Shown: in pieces, positions 55,949 through 64,000 of the stretch | Layout: the number at the start of each line of letters is the position of its first letter | Position numbering within the stretch: position 1 is the stretch's first letter | Assembly: GCF_017255295.1 (NCBI RefSeq) | Contig: NZ_JAFKDE010000002.1 | Span: forward strand, 62,001-126,000 | Direction: 5' to 3' | Origin: Nitratireductor aquimarinus | GTDB lineage: Bacteria; Pseudomonadota; Alphaproteobacteria; Rhizobiales; Rhizobiaceae | DNA: 64,000 bases | The notes under the pieces: generated by a model | What the model saw: the letters and a program-made list of their open reading frames with translations, nothing else | Database searches by the model: none | What the model was told of the DNA's origin: nothing | Made by a program: the position numbers and the translations under genes

Positions 55949-57328
55949 TCAATGGTGGAAACCGGAGAAGTCTTCGCTGCCGAGCGGCGTCTTCTTCGGG
56001 TGCGCTTCGAGATGCTCGAGCGCGGCCTTCATGTCCTCGATCAGGAGCGAGCAGAGGTCGAGGCTCACGCCGTTGCGCACGAGAATGCGCTGCACGGCAT
56101 GGTCCTGGCAATTGGCCGGCAGCGTGTAGGCCGGCACCTGCCAGCCGCGCACGCGCAGACGGTCCGCCAGATCGAACAGGGTGAAGCCCGGCTCCGTGCC
56201 ATCCTTGATCTTCCAGGACACGGCCGGAATGCCACGCGCCTTGTCACCGTCGAACACGATCTCGAACGGGCCCAGCTTGGCGATCTCGTCAGCCAGATAC
56301 TTGGCGCTCTTGTAGCAGGCGTTGTGAACCTTGGCGTAGCCTTCACGGCCAAGACGCAGGAAGTTGTAGTACTGGCAGACGATCTGGCCGCCCGGACGCG
56401 AGAAGTTCAGGGCGATGTCGCGCATGTTGCCGCCGAGATAATTGACCCAAAAGATCATCTCTTCGGGCAGGTCGGCTTCTTCGCGCCACATGACCCAGCC
56501 CACACCCAGCGGCGAGAGGCCGAATTTGTGGCCCGACGCATTGATGGAGCGAACGCGCGGCAGGCGGAAGTCCCATTCCAGCTCCGGTGCGCAGAACGGA
56601 GCGAGGAAGCCGCCGCTTGCGCCGTCGACATGGATCGGAATGTCGAGGCCGGTTTCGGCCTGCAGCTTGTCGAGCGCGTCGCTGACAGCCTTGACCGGCT
56701 CGTACTCGCCGGTGAAGGTGACGCCGAGCGTCGGCACGACGCCGATCGTGTTCTCGTCGCACAGCTTCAGCACCTCTTCGGGCGTCATCAGCAGGCGGCC
56801 GTTCTCCATGGGAATCTCGCGGTGCTCGATGTCCCAGTAGCGGGTGAATTTGTGCCAGCAGATCTGCACCGGGCCGGTGATGATGTTGGGCTTGTCGGTG
56901 GGCTTGCCCTCGGCCTTGCGTTTGGCTTCCCAGCGGCGCTTCATGGCCAGACCGCCGAGCATGGCAGCCTCGCTCGAACCGGTGGTGGAGCAGCCGGTGG
57001 CGGGACCTTCCGGTGCGTGCCAAAGATCGGCAAGCATGCGCACGCAGCGCATTTCGATCTCCGCGGTCTGCGGATACTCGTCCTTGTCGATCATGTTCTT
57101 GTCGATGCAGTCATCCATCAGCTGATGGATTTCCGGCTCTTCCCAGGTCTGGCAGAAGGTGGCCAGGTTCTGGCGCGCATTGCCATCGAGCATCAGCTCG
57201 TCGCGCAGGGCGGAATAGACATGGCGCGCATCGCGCTCGGTGCCGGGGAATTGCGACTTGGGCAGCGCCTGCGCCAGATCGCCGGCGCCGTAGACTTCGT
57301 CCAGATTGTCGTTTCGATGTTTGCTCAT
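55949..57328 (-). CDS. gadB: glutamate decarboxylase
   Basis: A 459-residue group II PLP decarboxylase that turns glutamate to GABA and CO2, using up a cytoplasmic proton. The Schiff-base lysine K268 is in NASGHKFG, the [17 protein letters not shown] and HVDGASGGF motifs are present, and the length is normal for bacterial GadB. The C-terminus ends SEDFSGFHH, the region that in E. coli closes the active site at neutral pH. I chose the ATG at 57328 with GGAGAG upstream. It stands downstream of a bile-salt-hydrolase-type gene. No GadC antiporter lies in the window. Confidence 0.95.
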   Translation of the reverse strand: MSKHRNDNLDEVYGAGDLAQALPKSQFPGTERDARHVYSALRDELMLDGNARQNLATFCQTWEEPEIHQLMDDCIDKNMIDKDEYPQTAEIEMRCVRMLADLWHAPEGPATGCSTTGSSEAAMLGGLAMKRRWEAKRKAEGKPTDKPNIITGPVQICWHKFTRYWDIEHREIPMENGRLLMTPEEVLKLCDENTIGVVPTLGVTFTGEYEPVKAVSDALDKLQAETGLDIPIHVDGASGGFLAPFCAPELEWDFRLPRVRSINASGHKFGLSPLGVGWVMWREEADLPEEMIFWVNYLGGNMRDIALNFSRPGGQIVCQYYNFLRLGREGYAKVHNACYKSAKYLADEIAKLGPFEIVFDGDKARGIPAVSWKIKDGTEPGFTLFDLADRLRVRGWQVPAYTLPANCQDHAVQRILVRNGVSLDLCSLLIEDMKAALEHLEAHPKKTPLGSEDFSGFHH

Positions 57329-57405
57329 GGGGCTCTCCATCGCGTGGCGGACGGGGGTGTTGCACCAGCCCGTCGGTTATCGAATTCGGTGGGGGCAGGG
57401 AGGAG

Positions 57406-57443
57406 CGTCATGCGGCGGCAAGCGTTTTGCCGGCCGCATGACG
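57406..57443 (-). other. intercistronic hairpin between hydrolase and gadB genes
   Basis: CGTCATGCGGCGGCAA (57406-57421) pairs with TTGCCGGCCGCATGACG (57427-57443) with a single-base bulge and a short loop, just after the hydrolase stop. No T-run follows in the minus direction. It may terminate or attenuate the upstream message, leaving gadB to its own promoter. Confidence 0.45.
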
Positions 57444-57454
57444 TCGTTTCGTGA

Positions 57455-58570
57455 TCAGGCGGCCTTGGCCTGCTTGAGAAGGTCGGTCGCGTCTGCGGAA
57501 AGACCGTCGAACTTGTCCATCTGCAGCACGAAGACCTCTTTCGAACCAGCCAGTTCATTGAGGTCAAAGCAGGTGTAGTTCAGGCTGCGATAGGTGCGCA
57601 GGTAGAAGCGGCGGCGGGCCAGATCCGACAGGTTCGTCCAGCAGGTGAACTCCGTCGCATAGGCTTCGCTGCTCGAATTTGAGAGGCCTGCGACCTCCAG
57701 ATGGCCGCCATCCTCGCTCGGATAGTCAATGGTCACGCCGCGCGGGCGGTCGAAATTGTTCATGACATGCGCCAGCGTCTGCACGGCCTGATCGGCGGTC
57801 TTCGCCTTCTCGGTGTACTGGGCGTAGTAGGCGGCCCGGACAAAGCGTCCCACCGAGGTGTTTGAGGCGGGAAGACCGGCCGTGGCGATCCCTGAATCCG
57901 GCTGCACCGCCTTGTAGCTTCCGAAGGTCGCGCTCGTCTTGTCGACATTGCTGAGGAACGTGTAATTGTCGAGATTGGTCAGGTGCCAGCTGAACTCCGG
58001 CCCGTTGGTCATCACGCCGACGGGGTTGTCATAGAGCTTCATCTCACCCTTGTTGAACTCGATCACCAGGCAGGCGCCCGATGCGTCGTGAACGACGTAG
58101 TGGAACGGCGATTCAACGCCCCCCAGAAGCGCCAGCGCTTCCAGAAGCACCGGCTGCTCGCCGAGGGCCTGCTTGACCTCGGCCACAGTGGCGAACTGGC
58201 TGAGCGCCCACGAACCCAGATCCGTGGCCGAAAGCACGGCCTGCGTTGCAGCGACGGCCTTCTGGGCGCCACCGGCAGCGGGGTAGGAGAGGAGGCTGAA
58301 GGTCAGCCCGTTTTCGTTCATGCCTTCCAGCGGCTTGAGATCCTGAAAGCCCAGCGGGGCCTCTGCCGTCGGCAGGCGTCCGGGCATGGTTACGGCGACA
58401 AATCCGTATTTACCTGTAAACTTGAGGGCCGGGTGACCTTCACTTTCTGAGGAAAACGGAACACCGGCCGGGAAATAGACGACCTGGTATGGCAGGTCGG
58501 TCGTAAGCTCCAGTGTCCGCCCGAAATAAACGTTGTCGGAGACGTCGCGGTAAATAAGAGATGTGCACAT
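57455..58570 (-). CDS. choloylglycine hydrolase / penicillin V acylase family protein
   Basis: A 371-residue linear amide C-N hydrolase with an Ntn fold. The nucleophile is C2 (MCTSL; exposed after Met removal), and FGRTLEL, GMNENGLTFSLL and the mid-protein GVMTNGPEFSWH (Asn of the active site) are conserved. There is no signal peptide. Family members split bile salts, penicillin V or N-acyl homoserine lactones; sequence alone does not decide. The ATG at 58570 follows GAGGAA. It has its own AT-rich upstream region with an 18-bp palindrome. Neighbouring gadB suggests a stress or host-associated role. Confidence 0.85.
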   Translation of the reverse strand: MCTSLIYRDVSDNVYFGRTLELTTDLPYQVVYFPAGVPFSSESEGHPALKFTGKYGFVAVTMPGRLPTAEAPLGFQDLKPLEGMNENGLTFSLLSYPAAGGAQKAVAATQAVLSATDLGSWALSQFATVAEVKQALGEQPVLLEALALLGGVESPFHYVVHDASGACLVIEFNKGEMKLYDNPVGVMTNGPEFSWHLTNLDNYTFLSNVDKTSATFGSYKAVQPDSGIATAGLPASNTSVGRFVRAAYYAQYTEKAKTADQAVQTLAHVMNNFDRPRGVTIDYPSEDGGHLEVAGLSNSSSEAYATEFTCWTNLSDLARRRFYLRTYRSLNYTCFDLNELAGSKEVFVLQMDKFDGLSADATDLLKQAKAA

Positions 58571-58656
58571 ATACGATATTCCTCAATGCGATTCAGGGAA
58601 ACACTAAGCTGACGAACAATACTTGTCCATTAACGTGACATGAGTTCGGTGTTTGC

Positions 58657-58674
58657 GATTACAAATTTGTAATC
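58657..58674. promoter_or_regulatory. 18-bp perfect palindrome upstream of the hydrolase gene
   Basis: GATTACAAATTTGTAATC is a perfect palindrome about 85 bases before the hydrolase start and 62 bases after the efflux operon's last stop. AT-rich dyads of this size are typical of MarR-, TetR- or LysR-type operators. No regulator gene is adjacent, so the binding protein is encoded elsewhere. Confidence 0.55.
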
Positions 58675-58736
58675 TTCTCCAATCTGAGCTTTGAACTCTT
58701 TGTTAACCACGCTGTTTCGGTCTCTGGAGCACGGCT

Positions 58737-60455
58737 TTATGCCCTGGCCTGAAGGCCACAGAGCCGGCTGCGCATTTCCTCCAGCGTCACGCGATACCCA
58801 TCAAGCTGCTCATTGGGCGCGCGCTCGCTGCGGGGCTCGAAATAGGCCATGTCCAGCATCTCGTCAGCGTGTTCCAGATCGCCAAAGGCACGCATGGAAA
58901 TCGCCAGATCGCTGTCGCGCCGATCCTTGGTTTCGCCAGCCAGAGATTTGAGATCGCCACTGACGCGGTCGAGCGTGTCGCGCACCTCGTTGACGACGCT
59001 TTTCGGCCAGAACTGCGTGAAAATGACGTAGATCACGAAGATGCCGACGAAAATGCCCATGATCCTGTCGCCGGCCTGCGAAAACTCGAAGCTGGGGCCA
59101 AATCCGTTCAGCGTGGTCAGCAGGAAGGCGAGGGCGATCTGGACGCCGCTATAGGAGATGCGCTCGTTTCCGGAGGAGACCCACGCGCCCACCAGCGTGC
59201 CGGCGAAGACGAGGATCATCAGTCCGCCAATGCTGGTGAGGTGGGGCATGATGAACAGGAGTGCGCCAACGCCCATGGCAGCGCCGATGAGGCAGCCCAC
59301 GATGCGCAGCGTGAGCTTGCGCACGGTTTCACCCGTCGTGCCGAGCGCGGCCACATAGCAGGTGATCAGGGCCGTGTGGATGCCGTCCCACTGAATGCCG
59401 GTGTAGATCAGGTAACAGATGATCGCGGCCAGCGAGGTTTTCAGCGCATAGCGCTGGTGATCGGGGTTGGTGAAGGCGTCAGCCGACAGAAGCCGCTGCG
59501 GGGCGGGCTTCGGCGACGCGCCGCCATCGGGTTGTGAAAGCGCTGCAAGCGCCTCGGACAGTCTGCGTGCGGCGGTGCTGTCATCGGTCGCGTTTTCAGG
59601 GGGCGCCGGAACCTCGCCAGAAGCGATGTCATCGGCAGCCTGCCGGAGTTCACCTGCCAGTGCGCGGGCGCGTTCCGGGGCAATGCTGCCCGCAGGTGCG
59701 AGCGACGCAAGCATGACGCGATAGCTGGTCTCGACAGCGCCGTTCAGCCAGGTCGATTTCTCTTTGGAGATCAGGTGAAGCAGCTTCACCGTCAGCATCT
59801 GCTGCAGGGAAAGGTCGTTGCCTTCGGCCAGCAGCTCCCGCAGTTCTTCGCATGCGTCAGGGTGCTCCAGCACGTCCGCACTGGCGCGCAGGCGGCGCAC
59901 GATCCTGTTGCGCACCAGTGTCTGTGCGGGAATGCCGAGGACCAGATTGAACAGGATCATCAGGGCCATGGGCATGCAGGCCATTTTCCAGGCCGCGAGA
60001 AGCCCCTGATTGCCGATCTGGCCAATCGGCACATCCGTCACCAGCGTCATGATGAAAGCGACGATGAGGCCGACAATGGCGGCCTGCTCTCCGAGCGGTG
60101 TGGTCGAGCTCAAAAACAGGAAGACATAGGAGACGCCGAACATGATCGCCAGCCGCATGGCCGGGCTGTCGATGCTCATATTGATCACCGGGATCATGAG
60201 CACGACCACCAGCGTGGCCAGGAGGATCAGCCCGAAACCCATCAGGCAGTTCTGAACGGCGTCTTCCTTCATCAGGAAGATGATCAGATAGCAGCTGATC
60301 GACGCTTCCGGAATCTTGAACATCATCGCCGCAGCGGTGACGATCGCGCACAGAAGCGCGACCCTCCAGGTCAGCCCGAAGCGGCCGGCAAAAGGCTGCA
60401 GGTCGGCCCAGGCCTGACTGAGCAGGCGCGAAAGGGGTGAGCTAGCAGGAGTCAT
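58737..60455 (-). CDS. FUSC-family efflux protein (MdtO/AaeB-like)
   Basis: A 572-residue inner-membrane protein of the fusaric acid resistance/aromatic acid exporter family. Two blocks of hydrophobic segments (about 25-185 and 345-470) flank a cytoplasmic helical region, and a soluble tail follows. It works with the HlyD-type adaptor encoded just upstream (14-base overlap) to expel aromatic or other weak acids. The gene order ytcA-mdtN-mdtO of E. coli is preserved. The MdtP outer-membrane channel gene is absent here. Confidence 0.85.
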   Translation of the reverse strand: MTPASSPLSRLLSQAWADLQPFAGRFGLTWRVALLCAIVTAAAMMFKIPEASISCYLIIFLMKEDAVQNCLMGFGLILLATLVVVLMIPVINMSIDSPAMRLAIMFGVSYVFLFLSSTTPLGEQAAIVGLIVAFIMTLVTDVPIGQIGNQGLLAAWKMACMPMALMILFNLVLGIPAQTLVRNRIVRRLRASADVLEHPDACEELRELLAEGNDLSLQQMLTVKLLHLISKEKSTWLNGAVETSYRVMLASLAPAGSIAPERARALAGELRQAADDIASGEVPAPPENATDDSTAARRLSEALAALSQPDGGASPKPAPQRLLSADAFTNPDHQRYALKTSLAAIICYLIYTGIQWDGIHTALITCYVAALGTTGETVRKLTLRIVGCLIGAAMGVGALLFIMPHLTSIGGLMILVFAGTLVGAWVSSGNERISYSGVQIALAFLLTTLNGFGPSFEFSQAGDRIMGIFVGIFVIYVIFTQFWPKSVVNEVRDTLDRVSGDLKSLAGETKDRRDSDLAISMRAFGDLEHADEMLDMAYFEPRSERAPNEQLDGYRVTLEEMRSRLCGLQARA

Positions 60456-61491
60456 CGCGGTGGATCACCGAAACGGCGGATGCGCCCACTCTCATGAGAT
60501 CTTCCGGGGGATCGACCAGCCGGATGCGCACCGGAAAGCGCTGCTGAACGCGCACCCAGTCGAGCGACTTCGGAACGATCGGCAGGCCCACCGGCAGGGT
60601 GATGAAATCCTTTGACGAAACGCCCCAGCCGATGCTCTCCACGGTTCCCTTGATCGCCCGCTTGCGGTCGGCAAGGGCATAGACGGTGGCGCAGTCGCCA
60701 ACGGAAATGCCGGGGAGAACGGTTTCGACATAGGCGGCGGAGGCAAACCACGCATCGGTCTTGATCAGGGTGAACATGGACTGCGCCGGCAGCACATATC
60801 CGCCCTTGCCGACCGTCAGATCCACCACGCGCCCATCGGCGGGTGCGCGGATCACCGTGCCGGCCAGCTCATGTTCGGCGATGGCGAGGGCGGCCTGACG
60901 GGCGCGGATCAGCGCTTCGACGCCTTCCTCATCGCCCACCAGCGCCTCGGCGGCTTCCTGCTGACGCAGCGCCTCGTTCAGGCTGACTTCCGCATCGCGC
61001 TTGACGGTCCTGGCGTCATCGATCTGCTGCGCGGAGACATAGCCCTTGGACTGCATCGGAAGCAGGCGGTCGAGCGTCTGGGTCGCCAGTTCGAGATTGG
61101 CCGTGGCGCGCGCAACCTGCTCCGCGGCGATCTGCGCATTGGCGCGCTCGGCCTGGATGTTGCGCGTCTGGTCGTGGGCTGCGGCCGTTGCGATCTCCAG
61201 ATCCGCGCGGGTCTGCTCCACGGCCATCCGGTATGCGGAATCGTCCAGCTCGACAAGAATGTCGCCCTCGCGGACCATGGCGTTTTCGCTCACATGCAGG
61301 GCCTTGATGCGCCCGGCAACGCCGGCGGCGATGCTCACCGTTTCGGCATCGAGCGATGCATCGTCGGATAGCGGATTGGCCTGTGTCTCCAGATGGCTGC
61401 GATAGGCGAGCGCGCCTGCGCCGGCGATGATCGCCAGACTGATTGCACCACCGAGGACGGCGAGAACGCGACGGGAAGGGGAGTGCTTCAT
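60442..61491 (-). CDS. HlyD-family membrane fusion protein (MdtN-like)
   Basis: A 349-residue periplasmic adaptor. A single N-terminal membrane anchor (about 8-30) is followed by the biotinyl-lipoyl-like halves (SIAAGVAGRIKALHVSENAMV and GTVIRAPADGRVVDL) separated by a coiled-coil hairpin of about 90 residues rich in Ala, Gln and Glu. It links the FUSC pump to an outer-membrane channel. It starts three bases after the YtcA-like gene. Confidence 0.92.
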   Translation of the reverse strand: MKHSPSRRVLAVLGGAISLAIIAGAGALAYRSHLETQANPLSDDASLDAETVSIAAGVAGRIKALHVSENAMVREGDILVELDDSAYRMAVEQTRADLEIATAAAHDQTRNIQAERANAQIAAEQVARATANLELATQTLDRLLPMQSKGYVSAQQIDDARTVKRDAEVSLNEALRQQEAAEALVGDEEGVEALIRARQAALAIAEHELAGTVIRAPADGRVVDLTVGKGGYVLPAQSMFTLIKTDAWFASAAYVETVLPGISVGDCATVYALADRKRAIKGTVESIGWGVSSKDFITLPVGLPIVPKSLDWVRVQQRFPVRIRLVDPPEDLMRVGASAVSVIHRDDSC

Positions 61492-61494
61492 TTT

Positions 61495-61791
61495 CTAGCG
61501 CCCAAATGCCAGGAAAGAGATGATGAAGGTGAGCCCCAGAGCCATGCTCATATAGACAGGGACACGCCAGCGCAGGATGTCATCGAGACCGATCAGGACG
61601 AAAACCAGCCGCAGAACGACCGTCAGAATGACGCCGGCAAAAAGGCTGAGCAGCCAGTAAGGGAAAAAACTGCCGAACATGGGCACCGAGGGCGCTGCCG
61701 CATGAGCGGGCGCACTGGCGGCCAGAAGCGTGGCCAGCGGCAAGAGGAACCTGAAACGGCCACCGGTGCGGGGGCTGGATTGTCTTCGCAC
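61495..61791 (-). CDS. YtcA-family small membrane protein
   Basis: A 98-residue protein with an N-terminal signal-like segment (about 14-32) and two further hydrophobic segments (about 44-66 and 76-95). The GSFFPYWLLSLFAGVILTVV stretch matches the YtcA family, whose gene precedes mdtN in enteric bacteria. It is first of the three-gene efflux set, with a GAGG ribosome site (AAAAGGAGGTTACC). It is probably an accessory subunit of the pump; its role is not established. Confidence 0.8.
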   Translation of the reverse strand: MRRQSSPRTGGRFRFLLPLATLLAASAPAHAAAPSVPMFGSFFPYWLLSLFAGVILTVVLRLVFVLIGLDDILRWRVPVYMSMALGLTFIISFLAFGR

Positions 61792-61847
61792 GGTAACCTC
61801 CTTTTCGTCTGTCGGTCGTCGCTCCGGACGACGCTGCTGGTTGCGGG

Positions 61848-61876
61848 CGGTTTTGGGCCATGCATGCCCGAAACCG
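61848..61876 (-). other. intercistronic hairpin after outer membrane protein gene
   Basis: CGGTTTTGGGC and GCCCGAAACCG (11-bp stem with one G-U pair, 7-base loop) lie just after the outer-membrane protein stop, in the 98-base spacer before the YtcA-like gene. It may stabilise the upstream message or weaken read-through into the pump genes. Confidence 0.4.
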
Positions 61877-61889
61877 TTATGCCGATTGG

Positions 61890-62705
61890 TCAGAAGCGAT
61901 AGGTAAGACCGATAACCGGCCCGCTCATGGTCGTGTCGAACACGTGCCCGTCATCTTCGTAATTGATGTCGAGATATTTGTAGCCGGCTGACACGGACAG
62001 GTGATCCGTCATCGTGTAATTCGCCGTGGCCAGAACCGACCAGGTGGAGTTCGATCCACCGCCAAACCCGCCGACATCGGCCTGTGCCTGAAGCGAGAGC
62101 TTCTCCGTCATGCGCAGAAACGCGCGCGCGCCGATGACCGGATCGACCCAGCCGAAATCCTCGCCATAGCTGATCCTGCGCTTCTGGCCGGCGACCTGGA
62201 CGTCCAGATCGACATCATTCGAGATGTGCCAGAAGCGCACGCCGCCGAGCACGTCGAATGTGAAGTCAGGCGTTTCGATCACGCGGTAGCCGGCCTGCAG
62301 CGTCGAGGTGAACTGCCTGGTGTCGATCGATGCATCAAGCCGCACGGAGAGGGGCGGGCGCGGGATCGTGCCGTGGACGACCTTGCTGTCCGTGGTCGAG
62401 ACGTAGAGCATATCGGCTGAAAACACGAAGCGCTCATACCGGCCCCAGACATTCACGAAGCCGGCGAAGTCGAGATCCTCAATCACATCAGAGAAGCTCT
62501 TCTTGATGCCGATTGTCGGGCCGCGGCGAAACGGCGATACATCGCCGCTGAGGCCCGTTCCCCACACATAGGGCGTGATCTGCAGCACCCACGGGCGCTC
62601 GGTTTCGCCCTCGTTCTCTGTGGGAACAGGAAGGTCCGAGGCCTTCGCGCCAAGTGCAGTCGCTGTAAGGGTGGCGGCAGCCAGAACAGCCAGTGATGCA
62701 CGCAT
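61890..62705 (-). CDS. outer membrane beta-barrel protein
   Basis: A 271-residue exported protein. The signal peptide (MRASLAVLAAATLTATALGA, cleavage after KAS) is followed by alternating amphipathic strands such as WVLQITPYVWGTGL and SVSAGYKYLDINYEDDG, and the chain ends with a C-terminal phenylalanine (VIGLTYRF), the outer-membrane insertion signature. It probably forms an 8- to 10-stranded barrel. It starts three bases after the amidohydrolase stop, so the two are co-transcribed. It is not a TolC-type channel and so does not complete the efflux pump in the usual way. Confidence 0.82.
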   Translation of the reverse strand: MRASLAVLAAATLTATALGAKASDLPVPTENEGETERPWVLQITPYVWGTGLSGDVSPFRRGPTIGIKKSFSDVIEDLDFAGFVNVWGRYERFVFSADMLYVSTTDSKVVHGTIPRPPLSVRLDASIDTRQFTSTLQAGYRVIETPDFTFDVLGGVRFWHISNDVDLDVQVAGQKRRISYGEDFGWVDPVIGARAFLRMTEKLSLQAQADVGGFGGGSNSTWSVLATANYTMTDHLSVSAGYKYLDINYEDDGHVFDTTMSGPVIGLTYRF

Positions 62706-62707
62706 TC

Positions 62708-64000
62708 CTATGCTCCCAATGTATTTTTCTGGATGCGGCCATCCTTGATGATCAGCTTCATGCTGGTCTCGGGATCAGCGATCAGGTCGATGTTTTCCAG
62801 CGGATTGCCGTCGAGCAGCAGAAGATCGGCAAAGGCATCGGCTTCAACGACGCCGAGCTTGCCGGAATAGGGGTTGCGCGGTCCCGACATCGCCAGCAGG
62901 TCGGCATTGCCGCTCGTCAGCATCCGCAGAACGTCGGCATTGTCATACCAGCGGGCGAACTTGGTCAGCTGCTTGCCCTGGCTGGCGGTCGCCTGCGGGT
63001 TGAACAGGATGTCGGTGCCCAGCGCCATCTTGACGTCGAACTTCTTGCCCAGCTCCACGGCGCGCACCGTGCCTTCGGCAATCAGCTTCTGCTGCTCGCG
63101 CTGCAGCGGATTGGGATACATGTTGGAATCTTCATCGGCGAGGAATGGCTGAATGGACCACCACGCGCCCATGTCGGCCATCTGGCGCGCTGCCTCTTCA
63201 TCGGCAAGCTGCCCGTGCTCGATGGAGCGGACGCCGCCGGCCAGGGCGCGCTTGATGCCATTCGAGGTGTAGACATGGGCGCACACATAGGTGCCCCAGT
63301 CTTCAGCGGCCGTCACGGCCATGCGGATTTCTTCCTCGGTGAACTGAAGGCTGTCGAGCGGATCGTAAGCGGAGGCAACGCCGCCGCCCGCCATGATCTT
63401 GATCTGGCTCGCTCCGAGCATGAGCTGTTCGCGCACCCGGCGCAGAACTTCCGGCACGCCATCGGCGATCGCCGAAATGCCGGCTTCTTCCGCATGGCTC
63501 AGATTGGTCTGGGGCGAACGCGGCAGCTCGTAGAGCGGGCGGAAGTCGCCATGGCCCGAAGTCTGCGACACCATGGCGCCGCACGGATAGATGCGCGGGC
63601 CGGGGATGCGGCTTTCATCAATCGCACGCTTGACGGAGAAGGAGGGGCCGCCCGCATCGCGAACCGAGGTGAAGCCGCGCATGACGGTGCGCTCCGCCTC
63701 TTCGGCCGCAACGAGATGCACATAGGGCACCTGCGCTGTCATCGCGGTCATCTGGGAAATGCCGGCAAGCATGGTGTGCCAGTGCGCGTCGATCATGCCG
63801 GGCATGATCGTGCGTCCGCCGCAATCGATGATTTCGGCATCGCTCACGGTGTCGTCCTGCGCCGGCAGGGCTGCGATGCGCGCGCCTTCGATAAGGATGG
63901 ATTTGCCATCGATGAGCTGCGCCGAACGGCCATCGAAAATACGCACATTCTTGAGCAGGATCGGCTTTGGAGCCGGCTGCGCGAAGCTTGGCGAGGCAAC
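62708..64000 (-). CDS. exported metal-dependent amidohydrolase (5' end outside window)
   Basis: At least 430 residues of an amidohydrolase-superfamily enzyme (imidazolonepropionase/prolidase-like subgroup). The metal motif is GMIDAHWHTML (HxH form), with the carboxylated-lysine region IKIMAGGG, the histidines in CAHVYTSNGI and SIEHGQL, and the late ALGTDILFNP aspartate. The frame stays open to the window edge, and the sequence VASPSFAQPAPKPILLKN before the domain looks like the end of a signal peptide (cleavage near FAQ-P), so the enzyme is probably periplasmic. It leads the transcript with the outer membrane protein. Substrate unknown; peptides or cyclic amides are typical. Confidence 0.85.
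   Translation of the reverse strand, partial: VASPSFAQPAPKPILLKNVRIFDGRSAQLIDGKSILIEGARIAALPAQDDTVSDAEIIDCGGRTIMPGMIDAHWHTMLAGISQMTAMTAQVPYVHLVAAEEAERTVMRGFTSVRDAGGPSFSVKRAIDESRIPGPRIYPCGAMVSQTSGHGDFRPLYELPRSPQTNLSHAEEAGISAIADGVPEVLRRVREQLMLGASQIKIMAGGGVASAYDPLDSLQFTEEEIRMAVTAAEDWGTYVCAHVYTSNGIKRALAGGVRSIEHGQLADEEAARQMADMGAWWSIQPFLADEDSNMYPNPLQREQQKLIAEGTVRAVELGKKFDVKMALGTDILFNPQATASQGKQLTKFARWYDNADVLRMLTSGNADLLAMSGPRNPYSGKLGVVEADAFADLLLLDGNPLENIDLIADPETSMKLIIKDGRIQKNTLGA

Overview
High-GC window with strong codon bias, tightly packed overlapping operons and many ABC importers. Gene content (Liv-type and polar-amino-acid ABC systems, an ExaC-type aldehyde dehydrogenase with its DUF779 partner, cobalamin-dependent MetH under a SahR-like palindrome, RpiR, LacI and LysR regulators) points to an alphaproteobacterium of the Hyphomicrobiales (rhizobia/Brucella relatives). 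This is inferred from family content; no rRNA or other taxonomic marker is present. I see no insertion sequence, phage gene, tRNA, rRNA or CRISPR array, and no gene-free stretch longer than 300 bases.

Layout. (1) 1-13465: end of an MFS-like transporter, then a catabolic block of two divergent transcripts: RpiR regulator, glutamine-synthetase-like ligase and class III aminotransferase on the minus strand; on the plus strand a Liv-type ABC importer (with a permease-ATPase fusion), an N-formylglutamate-amidohydrolase-like enzyme, an isochorismatase-like hydrolase and a 1013-residue kinase/M23/PLP-enzyme fusion. (2) 13541-17385: metH. (3) 17389-20482: GAF-Fis regulator, aldehyde dehydrogenase and DUF779, with a near-perfect 36-bp palindrome between regulator and dehydrogenase. 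(4) 20649-26731: small membrane protein, TetR regulator, nucleoside hydrolase, and a divergent operon of a 2-oxoglutarate/Fe(II)-type oxygenase with a polar-amino-acid ABC importer. (5) 26871-33528: a second such importer carrying a glycosylasparaginase-like enzyme, followed by LacI regulator, ROK sugar kinase and CutC. A LacI-type operator sits on the importer promoter. (6) 33540-43129: a nine-gene minus-strand operon (importer, dimethylformamidase-like amidohydrolase, class III aminotransferase, beta-keto acid cleavage enzyme, acetyltransferase, acetylpolyamine amidohydrolase) with a divergent LysR gene. (7) 43134-53740: a thioesterase, then a PgtCBA-like trio (binding protein, histidine kinase, sigma-54 response regulator) next to an iron/phosphonate-type ABC importer with a well-formed sigma-54 promoter, and a histidine phosphatase. 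(8) 53827-64000: siderophore-interacting protein, membrane protein, glutamate decarboxylase, bile-salt/penicillin-acylase-type hydrolase, an MdtN/MdtO/YtcA-like efflux operon, an outer membrane protein and an exported amidohydrolase cut by the window edge.

How the genes work together. Most of the window is a series of scavenging modules, each pairing a dedicated importer with hydrolases or PLP enzymes and a local regulator whose probable DNA site can be seen. The most distinctive are the kinase/M23/PLP fusion, the proposed glycosyl-asparagine module, the amide to beta-keto acid operon, and the PgtCBA-like sensor trio coupled to an ABC importer. The substrates are inferred, not shown.
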